This document shows positions 1 through 5,404 of a stretch of 7,998 nt of DNA, one piece after another (the stretch's first letter is position 1; each line of letters opens with the position of its first letter). Source of the stretch: Methanoregulaceae archaeon (GTDB taxonomy: Archaea; Halobacteriota; Methanomicrobia; Methanomicrobiales; Methanospirillaceae); contig JAJRBS010000145.1 in NCBI GenBank assembly GCA_028679325.1, forward strand, positions 1-7,998, in the 5' to 3' direction. The notes beneath the pieces are model-generated. The model was not told the origin of the DNA. It saw only the letters and a program-made list of their open reading frames with translations, and made no database searches. The position numbers were made by a program, and so were the translations under genes.

Positions 1-329
1 TCATTGAAGAAAAATCCGGGTTTCGTTCTGTCCCCGTCAGGGATGACCTTGTTCCCGAAGGGCCAGGAGGAGCTGTCATTGAACGAGAACCGGGGCTTTG
101 TGCCGTTCCAGCCCGGGAGGACGCGATCACCTGAGCCGGGCCTTACCGGCGTGTCGTTGAAGAAGTAGCGGGATCTCGTGTTGTTCCTGTCCGGCAGGAC
201 ACGCTGGCTGAACCGTTCGTAGGCAGAGTCGTTGAAATCGAAGCGTGGGGTGGCGTTCCATTCCGGGCGGTCGCCAAACGGCCATGGCGCGAATTCGGGG
301 GTCGTCCCATTCCAGTCCGGGAAGAGGTT
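1..329 (-). repeat. Tandem protein-coding repeats of about 75-78 bp inside the secreted protein gene
   Basis: Units are 126-203 (26 residues, begins RVLPDRNNT), 51-125 (25 residues, begins RVLPGWNGT) and 1-50 (partial, begins KVIPDGDRT). More divergent copies lie at 204-269 (EWNATPRFDFNDS core) and 270-329 (LFPDWNGTTP core). Similarity is clear in protein and weaker in DNA, so the duplications are not very recent. Confidence 0.72.
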
Positions 330-461
330 GCCCGGGCCAGGCACCCATCCGTCGTCGGACATGGTCTTGTTCCAGTAATCGTCAAAGATGGCCGTGGCGC
401 CCTGGACGAGGAGAACGCAGGCAAAGAGAAGAATGACAAGGGTGGTTTTCTTAAAATTCAT
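1..461 (-). CDS. Secreted repeat protein rich in N-glycosylation sequons (5' part, runs off left edge)
   Basis: The frame from the ATG at 461 stays open for 153 codons to the window edge. Residues 1-24 look like a signal peptide: basic MNFKK, a hydrophobic core (TLVILLFACVLLVQ), then likely cleavage after GATA. The mature part is built of imperfect repeats of about 25 residues with the pattern [RK]V[LI]P-x2-N-x-T-x2-[RG][FY]-x-FN-D, starting at residues 87, 113 and 138, with looser copies at 45-86. Eight N-x-S/T sequons are visible (N31, 51, 69, 77, 93, 102, 119, 128), so an exported glycoprotein is likely. The mature part is rich in Trp, Phe, Pro and Asp and has no Cys or recognised domain. 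A partial Shine-Dalgarno (AAGGCGAT, 467-474) lies six bases before the start. Function unknown; cell-surface or extracellular location is inferred. That it is a gene is well supported by the signal peptide and the protein-level periodicity. Confidence 0.82.
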   Translation of the reverse strand, partial: MNFKKTTLVILLFACVLLVQGATAIFDDYWNKTMSDDGWVPGPGNLFPDWNGTTPEFAPWPFGDRPEWNATPRFDFNDSAYERFSQRVLPDRNNTRSRYFFNDTPVRPGSGDRVLPGWNGTKPRFSFNDSSSWPFGNKVIPDGDRTKPGFFFN

Positions 462-501
462 TGTTTTATCGCCTTATGCTCTCAATAAACCGAAGACATG
501 G

Positions 502-511
502 TTAAAAAATA
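502..511 (-). promoter_or_regulatory. Candidate TATA box for the secreted repeat protein
   Basis: Minus-strand TATTTTTTAA is centred about 45 nt upstream of the ATG at 461. It would place transcription start near 480 and give a leader of about 19 nt that contains the AAGGCGAT Shine-Dalgarno. Inferred from spacing only. Confidence 0.45.
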
Positions 512-601
512 GGCGGATGACCGGAGTTCAATGGTCGTTCCCGGGAGTCGGCGGCCCCATGATTCCGGGACCGGCGATCACGGAGGGGGAACACCCAACT
601 G

Positions 602-609
602 TTTATATA
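602..609 (+). promoter_or_regulatory. TATA box of tbp, predicting a leaderless transcript
   Basis: TTTATATA is centred about 26-27 nt before the ATG at 632, the usual archaeal distance between TATA box and transcription start. Transcription would therefore begin at or within a base or two of the start codon. No Shine-Dalgarno is present in the 20 nt before the ATG, which agrees with leaderless translation. Confidence 0.65.
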
Positions 610-622
610 CTGCCCTGAAGCA

Positions 623-632
623 TTTATAAATA
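623..632 (+). promoter_or_regulatory. Second TATA-like element covering the tbp start
   Basis: TTTATAAATA touches the A of the tbp ATG. As a promoter it would start transcription about 20 nt inside the gene, and the next in-frame Met is residue 50, so it is a poor promoter for this gene. TBP bound here would block the predicted start site, so it may be an autoregulatory site. The core TTTATAAA is symmetrical and can be bound in either direction. The role is inference. Confidence 0.35.
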
Positions 633-1192
633 TGAAGGTCAAGCCAGAGGACTCTCTCAAAATTGAAAATATCGTCGCCTCAGCGAAGGTGACAGATTAC
701 CTGGACCTCCCGGCCCTGGCATCCCAGATCAAGGATGCCGAATACAATAAAAAGAGGTTCCCGGGCGTGGTGATCAGGATGCAGGAGCCGAAGATCGCCG
801 CCCTGGTCTTCGGGTCCGGCAAGGTGGTCCTGACCGGTGCAAAGAGCATCGAGAGCCTCTCTGAGGGTCTCGAGATCCTCGGGAACCTGCTCCGCGGGCT
901 CAACATCGACATCCCGCAGAAACTAACCTACAAGATCCAGAACATCGTCACCTCGGCAGACCTCGGCTCAGGCATCAACCTGAACAAGATCGCCGTCGGT
1001 TTCAACCTGGAACGGATCGAGTACGAGCCCGAGCAGTTCCCGGGTCTGGTCTACCGCCTGGAGAGCCCGAAAGTGGTGGTCCTCCTCTTCGGCTCCGGGA
1101 AACTGATAATCACCGGCGGAAAGGAGCCGGAGGACGCCAAGAAAGCGGTCCAGAAGATCCTCAACGACCTGAAAAATCTCGGCCTGCTCTGA
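632..1192 (+). CDS. tbp: TATA-box-binding protein (TBP)
   Basis: General transcription factor that binds and bends promoter TATA boxes and, with TFB, recruits archaeal RNA polymerase. The 186 residues form the classic two direct repeats, roughly 9-95 and 100-186. Each has the signature blocks: IENIVASAKV (11-20) and IQNIVTSADL (102-111); RFPGVVIRMQEPK (42-54) and QFPGLVYRLESPK (135-147); LVFGSGKVVLTGAK (58-71) and LLFGSGKLIITGGK (151-164). The four DNA-intercalating Phe positions are F43, F60, F136 and F153. Length matches archaeal TBPs, and no acidic C-terminal tail is present. The ATG at 632 is the only start that keeps the whole first repeat; it has no Shine-Dalgarno and sits one TATA-to-start distance behind 602-609. 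The gene is divergent from the secreted repeat protein and followed by a regulator gene with its own promoter. Some methanogens carry several TBPs; whether this is the main copy cannot be told here. Confidence 0.97.
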   Translation: MKVKPEDSLKIENIVASAKVTDYLDLPALASQIKDAEYNKKRFPGVVIRMQEPKIAALVFGSGKVVLTGAKSIESLSEGLEILGNLLRGLNIDIPQKLTYKIQNIVTSADLGSGINLNKIAVGFNLERIEYEPEQFPGLVYRLESPKVVVLLFGSGKLIITGGKEPEDAKKAVQKILNDLKNLGLL

Positions 1193-1242
1193 ATACCCAT
1201 ACCTCTCTTTTACATCGCCACGGGATAATTCATAAAAATATT

Positions 1243-1254
1243 TTTATATATAAA
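1243..1254 (+). promoter_or_regulatory. Strong palindromic TATA box for the winged-helix regulator
   Basis: TTTATATATAAA is a perfect 12-bp palindrome inside an AT-rich run (about 1228-1257). Transcription would start near 1274, just ahead of the Shine-Dalgarno at 1277-1283. It is the strongest TATA element I see in the window. Because it is symmetrical, direction must come from flanking BRE or initiator sequence. Confidence 0.65.
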
Positions 1255-1276
1255 ATTCGTATGATAACGGTATCCC

Positions 1277-1283
1277 AAGGAGA
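1277..1283 (+). promoter_or_regulatory. Shine-Dalgarno that selects the ATG at 1290
   Basis: AAGGAGA lies 6 nt before the ATG at 1290 and only 3 nt before an alternative GTG at 1287. The ATG at 1285 is followed at once by a stop. The ATG at 1290 is therefore the preferred start. Confidence 0.6.
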
Positions 1284-1289
1284 AATGTG

Positions 1290-1664
1290 ATGAGGCCCAA
1301 GAATGTCATGTATTTTACCGATGACGAGGAGGAACTCGCTAATCTCCTCGTCAGGGTCGGGCTCAAGAGGAACGTCGCCCGCGTGCTGGTGTACCTGTCC
1401 CACCACCCGGAGGCGACTTCGCGGGAGATCGAACGGGGGACCGATCTCCGCCAGCCTGAAGTGAGCCTGGCCATGGCGGCCATGATGGAGCAGGAGTGGG
1501 TGGAGAACCGCGAGGTAAAGGCCGAGAACAAGGGAAGGCCGGTGAAGATCTACCGCCTTTCCCAGCCGTTTTCCGAGATCGTGGATGGTATCGAGAAAGA
1601 GAAGCGGGAAGAAGCCAACACCCAGCTCTCCATCATCCAGAAGATCCGGGCATATATCCAATAA
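1290..1664 (+). CDS. Small winged-helix transcriptional regulator (ArsR/TrmB-like)
   Basis: A 124-residue protein with an acidic N-terminus (FTDDEEELANLL, 9-20) and a winged-helix DNA-binding domain over about 24-92. The parts are helix 1 (RNVARVLVYLSHHP, 27-40), helix 2 (TSREIERGTD, 43-52), a recognition helix (QPEVSLAMAAMMEQEWV, 55-71) and the wing (REVKAENKGRPVKIYRLS, 74-91). A charged helix at 93-120 probably mediates dimerisation. There is no Cys and no metal or ligand domain, so it is not a classical metal-sensing ArsR protein. It lies about 100 bp after tbp on the same strand but has its own strong promoter. The target is unknown; a role in tbp regulation is suggested only by position. 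The family call is firm at the fold level and not at the function level. Confidence 0.82.
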   Translation: MRPKNVMYFTDDEEELANLLVRVGLKRNVARVLVYLSHHPEATSREIERGTDLRQPEVSLAMAAMMEQEWVENREVKAENKGRPVKIYRLSQPFSEIVDGIEKEKREEANTQLSIIQKIRAYIQ

Positions 1665-1695
1665 AAAAAACTCCTTTTCCGGTCCGACCGGAAAA
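1663..1695 (-). terminator. Hairpin plus T8 terminator for surE-rpiA, possibly bidirectional
   Basis: A perfect inverted repeat has arms TTTTCCGGTC (1675-1684) and GACCGGAAAA (1686-1695) around one base. In RNA the loop would open to about 5 nt. Read on the minus strand, the hairpin is followed after 4 nt by eight T (1670-1663). For the plus-strand regulator, the same hairpin is followed by a weaker CCTTTTCTT about 15 nt on. It lies between two convergent transcription units. Archaeal termination depends mainly on T-tracts, so the part played by the stem is uncertain. Confidence 0.55.
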
Positions 1696-1773
1696 CCTGT
1701 TGAAGGCAGCCTTTTCTTATCTCGAATAGGACGGGCGGCCCGTACTTCACACCACTTTTTGCACCGGAGGATC

Positions 1774-2457
1774 CTACCGTTTCACCACCCGGCACCCCTG
1801 GTCCCCACCCAGGATGACCGTGGTCTTGTCAACAAACTCGCAGAAGAGGCCGCAGGAGAGCACCCCCGGCATCAGCGAGAGGAGGCCTTCTGTCTCTTCC
1901 GGGCTGGCCAGGCTCCCGAATGAACAATCGAGAATAAGGTTCCCGTTGTCGGTGATGACCGGTCCGTCCTTCCGAACGCCTACCCGGACGACAGGTTCCC
2001 CGCCGATCGACCGTATCCCGAGGATGACCGGTTGGAGCGCAAAGGGGATCACCTCGACAGGGACGGGGGCGTTCAGGGTGGTCACGAGCTTTGTCTCATC
2101 CGCCACGATGACCAGTTCCCGTGATGCGGCGGCCACCACCTTCTCGCGGGTCAGCGCAGCCCCCCGGCCCTTGATCAGCCGGAGACGGTCATCCACCTGG
2201 TCGGCTCCGTCTATCGCCATGTCCGGTTCCGGGTAGTCATCGAGCGTGGTGAGGGGGATTGCGAGCTCACGGGCCAGGCTCGCGGCCTGGAGCGAGGTGG
2301 GAATACCCTGGATGCGGAGCCCGTCCTGTATCCTTGCCGCCAGCCGCTCAAGGGCATAGGCAGTTGTGGAACCGGTCCCGAGACCGATGACCATGCCGTC
2401 CTCGACCAGGTCCGCGGCGCGGCAGCCGGCGCTCCGCTTCCGGTCTTTTTCGGTCAT
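1774..2457 (-). CDS. rpiA: Ribose-5-phosphate isomerase A
   Basis: Cytoplasmic enzyme that interconverts ribose 5-phosphate and ribulose 5-phosphate. The 227 residues carry the RpiA hallmarks in order: phosphate-binding GLGTGSTT (25-32), IDGADQVD (82-89), KGRGAALTREK (96-106) and TDNGN (169-173). By alignment with the E. coli enzyme, D83, D86, K96 and the catalytic base E105 are all present with the expected K-to-E spacing of nine. In methanogens lacking the oxidative pentose pathway, it helps make ribose 5-phosphate for nucleotides. The ATG at 2457 overlaps the surE stop by 4 nt (ATGA), and AGGGAGGAG lies upstream inside the surE tail, so the two are probably translationally coupled. Confidence 0.96.
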   Translation of the reverse strand: MTEKDRKRSAGCRAADLVEDGMVIGLGTGSTTAYALERLAARIQDGLRIQGIPTSLQAASLARELAIPLTTLDDYPEPDMAIDGADQVDDRLRLIKGRGAALTREKVVAAASRELVIVADETKLVTTLNAPVPVEVIPFALQPVILGIRSIGGEPVVRVGVRKDGPVITDNGNLILDCSFGSLASPEETEGLLSLMPGVLSCGLFCEFVDKTTVILGGDQGCRVVKR

Positions 2458-3269
2458 CGTCTCACTCCTCCCTTGCCTCCGGGGACCTTCCCGGCGAAGA
2501 GTCCCGCCAGGGCAGGCCCGGCAGAGGGGGCGGTGCAGTCGAGGGTGATGGGGGTAAGGGAGACGTTTCCCTTCCGAACAGCATGGACATCCGTCCCTTC
2601 CGGGGCATCCTCGATGAGCGGCCCATTGATCCAGAAGTAGGGCCGCCCCCGGGGGTCAAGCCGACGCTCGACCCCGGTCGAGAAGAGTTTCTCTGCGAGG
2701 CGGGTTACCTCGTATCCCCCTTTCAACCGGGAGGGGATATTGACGTTGATGACATCAGTGCCTTCCGGGAATGCCGAGCCAAGGAAGGTGCGGCAGATGT
2801 CAGTGACTACCCTCTTCGCCGCATCAAAGCTCTGGCCATGGAACCTCGGATCATCGAACTTGTCCCCCTGGTCTTCGACCTGTAAAGAGAAGGCGATGGC
2901 CGGTGTGCCCTGGTTGGCGGCCTCCAGCGCCGCCCCGACCGTGCCCGAGGTCATGATCGATTCGAAGGAGAGGTTCTCGCCGATGTTAATCCCGCTCACC
3001 ACGAGATCCGGTTTCAGGGCCAGGGCATAGAGGCCGATGATCACCGAATCGGTCGGTTTCCCCCCCACCGCAAAGGCCTTCACCCCGTTGAGGGTGATCT
3101 CGCTCGCCCGGATCGGCTCAAAGATGGATATGGACCTTCCCACGGCGCTCTGCTGGGTCGCCGGGGCGACCACGGTGATATCGGCAAGGGGCGAGAGGGC
3201 CTCGTAGGCCGCCCAGAGCCCGGCGGAGTTGATACCATCGTCGTTGGTGAGCAGGATTCGCGCTTTCAT
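2454..3269 (-). CDS. surE: 5'-nucleotidase SurE
   Basis: Metal-dependent phosphatase that dephosphorylates nucleoside monophosphates to nucleosides; some members also act on polyphosphate. The protein is 271 residues, near the family norm. It starts MKARILLTNDDG, with metal ligands D10 and D11, then S41 (QQSAVGRS, 39-46) and N95 (VSGINIGEN, 91-99). TSGTVGAALEA (108-118), INVNIP (174-179) and TDVHAVRKGNVSLTPIT (226-242) are also typical SurE blocks. The frame extends upstream to 3425, but those residues are not SurE-like and run into the divergent mfnD, so the ATG at 3269 is chosen. The Shine-Dalgarno there is weak (AAAGGT). It is the first gene of a two-gene operon with rpiA. Confidence 0.95.
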   Translation of the reverse strand: MKARILLTNDDGINSAGLWAAYEALSPLADITVVAPATQQSAVGRSISIFEPIRASEITLNGVKAFAVGGKPTDSVIIGLYALALKPDLVVSGINIGENLSFESIMTSGTVGAALEAANQGTPAIAFSLQVEDQGDKFDDPRFHGQSFDAAKRVVTDICRTFLGSAFPEGTDVINVNIPSRLKGGYEVTRLAEKLFSTGVERRLDPRGRPYFWINGPLIEDAPEGTDVHAVRKGNVSLTPITLDCTAPSAGPALAGLFAGKVPGGKGGVRR

Positions 3270-3297
3270 CGTTACACAACCTTTGGGGCTCCGTGAG

Positions 3298-3307
3298 ACA
3301 AATAACT
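3298..3307. promoter_or_regulatory. Possible shared TATA-like element between surE and mfnD
   Basis: The 88-bp gap between the two divergent genes has one AT-rich patch, ACAAATAACT. On the minus strand it would start surE transcription near 3277. On the plus strand it would start mfnD near 3328. An 8-bp palindrome, GATCGATC (3308-3315), lies next to it. The match to a TATA consensus is poor. Confidence 0.28.
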
Positions 3308-3357
3308 GATCGATCGTCAGGGTAAAGTCCCTTGCAGCGCCATCCTTCTCCACACAG

Positions 3358-4248
3358 ATGAAGATCCTCCTTGCGGAGTATACCGTGGCCAACGACCCGC
3401 TGCTCGCCCATGAAGGGGCAGCCATGCTGGCCGTTCTTGCCGGGAGTTTCGGGCGGTGCGGATACGAGGTCGTCAGCCCCGGTGGAGCAGACTTCCTGGC
3501 CGAAATCCGGAGGCTGGCACCGGAATGCGATGTCGGCCTGGTGATCGCCCCCGATCACCTCCTCTTCTCCTTCACGTCTGTTCTGGAGACACTGACCCAC
3601 AACATCGGGTGCGGCGCCATGAACACCATGGTCTGCGCGGACAAGAGACTCGCGGCATCTATCCTTGCCCGCCATGGCATCCCTGTACCGGGCAGGGACC
3701 GAAAAGGCGGCCGCCGGGTCGTCAAGCCGGTGCTCGGGTGCGGGTCGCAGGGGGTGCGTCTTTCTGCCGATGAACCAGGGAAGGACGAACTTGCCGAGGC
3801 CTTCATCGAGGGGGAGCATTTGAGTGTCAGCATGGTGGGGAGCCGGGTGACCGGGAACACCTGCAGCTACTATTCCGGCGACCCTCCCCTGCTCCTCGCC
3901 GTCAACCGGCAGGAGATCACCATCGACAGCAAGGGCAGGTTCCATTACCTCGGGGGCGAGACCCCGATCCGGCACGAGCGCCAGGAGGAGATCGTCAGCA
4001 CCGCAGCCTCCGCGCTCACTGTGCTCGGGTGCCAGGGATACACCGGCGTGGACATCGTGCTTGCCGACCGGCCTTACGTGGTCGATGTCAACCCGAGGAT
4101 CACCACGAGCATCGTCGGCATAGTCGCCTGCATGGAGGAGGAGATCGCCGATGTGCTGGTGAAGGCCTCGCGGGGGGAGGGTCCTTCGGCCGTCCATCTC
4201 TCCGGGAGGGTGAGGTTCGATACCACGGGAAAGGTGGAGAGACTGTGA
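3358..4248 (+). CDS. mfnD: Tyramine--L-glutamate ligase, methanofuran biosynthesis (ATP-grasp)
   Basis: MfnD joins L-glutamate to tyramine using ATP, giving gamma-glutamyltyramine for the methanofuran side chain. The 296 residues form an ATP-grasp enzyme: an N-terminal pre-ATP-grasp part (MKILLAEYTV, then VGLVIAPDHLL at 59-69), a nucleotide-binding block RRVVKPVLGCGSQGVRL (119-135, K123), the hinge AFIEGEHLSVSMV (148-160), and the metal-binding end GYTGVDIVLADRPYVVDVNPR (227-247, with D243, N245 and R247). The ATG at 3358 is the only usable start, since an in-frame stop lies at 3307-3309. No Shine-Dalgarno precedes it. Its last four bases overlap mfnF, the next enzyme type of the same pathway, and this supports MfnD over other ATP-grasp ligases. 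The exact substrate is inferred from family and context. Confidence 0.87.
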   Translation: MKILLAEYTVANDPLLAHEGAAMLAVLAGSFGRCGYEVVSPGGADFLAEIRRLAPECDVGLVIAPDHLLFSFTSVLETLTHNIGCGAMNTMVCADKRLAASILARHGIPVPGRDRKGGRRVVKPVLGCGSQGVRLSADEPGKDELAEAFIEGEHLSVSMVGSRVTGNTCSYYSGDPPLLLAVNRQEITIDSKGRFHYLGGETPIRHERQEEIVSTAASALTVLGCQGYTGVDIVLADRPYVVDVNPRITTSIVGIVACMEEEIADVLVKASRGEGPSAVHLSGRVRFDTTGKVERL

Positions 4249-5183
4249 TCGGGATCGATGTCGGCGGGGCAAACCTGAAGGTTGTCACCGGAGAAGGGAC
4301 GAATGTCCACTACTGTCCGCTGTGGGAGGGAAACGATCTCGCCTCAGTCCTCAGGCGCTTTGCCGGTCCCGGGGAAGAAGCAGCAGTCGTCATGTCCGGA
4401 GAACTCGCCGACTGCTTTACGACCAGGATGGAAGGGATCCGGTTCATCGTCGATGCCGTCCGGGAGGCCTTCCCCGGTGCCCGGTTCTACGGCACCGATG
4501 CCCGGTTCCATGATCACGCCGTGCCGGAACTCGCCTCCGCGAACTGGCTGGCCTCAGCCGACTTCCTGATGGACCTCTACCCGGGGGCGCTCCTGGTCGA
4601 CTTCGGGAGCACCACCACGGATATCATCCCGCTCTGCGGTGTTCCGCCCCTGGAAGGGATGACTGATCTCTCCCGGCTCCAGCAGGGGTATCTCGTTTAC
4701 ACCGGTCTCCTGCGGACCACGGTCCCAGCCCTCATCCGCTCTGTTCCCCTCTGCGGGATCCCGACCCCGGTCTGCCCTGAATATTTCGCCTGTAGCGGAG
4801 ACGCTCACCTCGTCCTTGGCCATATCGGAGAGGAGGAGTTTACAACCGAGTCTCCCGACCGGAAAGGGAAAGACCGGACCTCGTGCCTGCGGAGGCTTTC
4901 ACGGGCGGTCTGCGCCGACCTTGAAGAGATCGGCGAGGAGGGAGCCCTGGCGGTTGCGGAGGAGTTCTGGCAGGCCCAGCGGTCTCTCATCTGCCGGACG
5001 GTTCAGCGGGTGAAAGACCGGGCGGGAGCGTCGCAGATCCTGTGTGCCGGGACCGGGGGGCCGCTCCTCTCCCCGATCCTGGGAGGAGATGACCTCCGGA
5101 AATCCCTCGGGCCCGCTGCCGATGCCCTGCCGGCGTCCGCTGTCAGGGAGGTGGGCTTACGAGACCCTGGCAGCTGGCTCTGA
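4245..5183 (+). CDS. mfnF: MfnF-type methanofuran synthase (formerly 'H4MPT-linked C1 transfer pathway protein')
   Basis: MfnF condenses the activated aminomethylfuran unit with gamma-glutamyltyramine, forming the ether-linked core of methanofuran. The protein is 312 residues with an ASKHA/hydantoinase-like fold: GIDVGGANLK (3-12), MSGELADCF (50-58), LLVDFGSTTTDIIPL (116-130) and a C-terminal ILCAGTGGPLL (265-275). The start is GTG at 4245, because it directly begins the first phosphate-binding strand. AAGGTGGAG (4231-4239) lies 5 nt before it, and GTGA forms a 4-nt overlap with the mfnD stop. The same frame is open upstream to 4029, but that stretch lies over mfnD and has no homology-like features. 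Members of this family were long labelled hydantoinase or C1-transfer proteins; coupling to mfnD supports the MfnF assignment. Confidence 0.87.
   Translation: MIGIDVGGANLKVVTGEGTNVHYCPLWEGNDLASVLRRFAGPGEEAAVVMSGELADCFTTRMEGIRFIVDAVREAFPGARFYGTDARFHDHAVPELASANWLASADFLMDLYPGALLVDFGSTTTDIIPLCGVPPLEGMTDLSRLQQGYLVYTGLLRTTVPALIRSVPLCGIPTPVCPEYFACSGDAHLVLGHIGEEEFTTESPDRKGKDRTSCLRRLSRAVCADLEEIGEEGALAVAEEFWQAQRSLICRTVQRVKDRAGASQILCAGTGGPLLSPILGGDDLRKSLGPAADALPASAVREVGLRDPGSWL
5146..5153 (+). promoter_or_regulatory. Strong Shine-Dalgarno inside the mfnF end
   Basis: GGGAGGTG is a near-perfect match to the archaeal consensus. It lies 5 nt before an ACG codon at 5159 that opens the reading frame of the membrane zinc-ribbon protein. 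No ATG, GTG or TTG follows at a usable distance in that frame. Confidence 0.55.
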
Positions 5184-5404
5184 TCCTGCTCGCGGCCTCT
5201 GTCGCGGTCACTGTCGTCCTCTACAGCCTGGGCCTCCCGTTCTTCTTCGTCTTCCTCTTCATCCCCCTCATCCCCTTCTTCCCGCGGGAGAGGAGGGTGA
5301 AGCGGTGCCCTCTCTGCGGCTACGAGACCGCCGATGAAAGGACGGCCTTCTGCCCATACGACGGGAGCCGTTTAGAGGTCGCGGACACCGATCATGGAAA
5401 GTGA
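5159..5404 (+). CDS. Small membrane protein with C-terminal zinc ribbon, apparent ACG start
   Basis: The frame gives 81 residues: a basic start ([M/T]RPWQ), two hydrophobic segments (about 6-23, LALILLAASVAVTVVLYS, and 26-41, LPFFFVFLFIPLIPFF), a basic hinge (PRERRVKR, 42-49) and a zinc ribbon, RCPLCGYETADERTAFCPYD (49-68), with C50, C53 and C65. The fourth ligand position in CPYDG is Asp rather than Cys. No ATG, GTG or TTG exists in frame before the GTG for V47. The strong Shine-Dalgarno at 5146-5153 points to ACG at 5159, so this is either a rare start or an ATG changed by mutation or sequencing error. It overlaps the mfnF end by 25 nt and so belongs to that operon. Function unknown; the positive-inside rule puts the ribbon in the cytoplasm. 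Confidence 0.68.
   Translation, partial: TRPWQLALILLAASVAVTVVLYSLGLPFFFVFLFIPLIPFFPRERRVKRCPLCGYETADERTAFCPYDGSRLEVADTDHGK

Noticed and set aside
405..430. Possible lipobox (LFAC) in the signal peptide of the secreted protein
   Set aside because: The Cys at residue 15 sits in the middle of the hydrophobic core and is followed by VLLVQ, so ordinary cleavage after GATA is more likely than lipid attachment.
127..618. Several frames of 60-100 codons in 127-618 on both strands
   Set aside because: They are other-frame readings of the secreted repeat gene or run into the promoter region. None has a ribosome site plus sensible protein character.
3270..3425. 52-residue N-terminal extension of surE
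   Set aside because: The residues are not SurE-like and would overlap the divergent mfnD start. The family start, MKARILLTNDDG, begins at 3269.
4029..4244. 72-residue N-terminal extension of mfnF
   Set aside because: It lies wholly inside mfnD in another frame and is His/Arg/Gly-rich. The phosphate-binding strand begins at the GTG at 4245 with a good Shine-Dalgarno.
3118..4272. 384-codon minus-strand frame across mfnD and part of surE
   Set aside because: It overlaps two well-supported genes, has low-complexity composition (His/Arg/Pro/Gly-rich) and no recognisable domain. It is a codon-bias shadow.
5044..5337. 97-codon plus-strand frame over the end of mfnF
   Set aside because: It is Pro/Arg/Gly-rich. 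The neighbouring frame encodes a credible two-segment membrane zinc-ribbon protein behind a strong Shine-Dalgarno.
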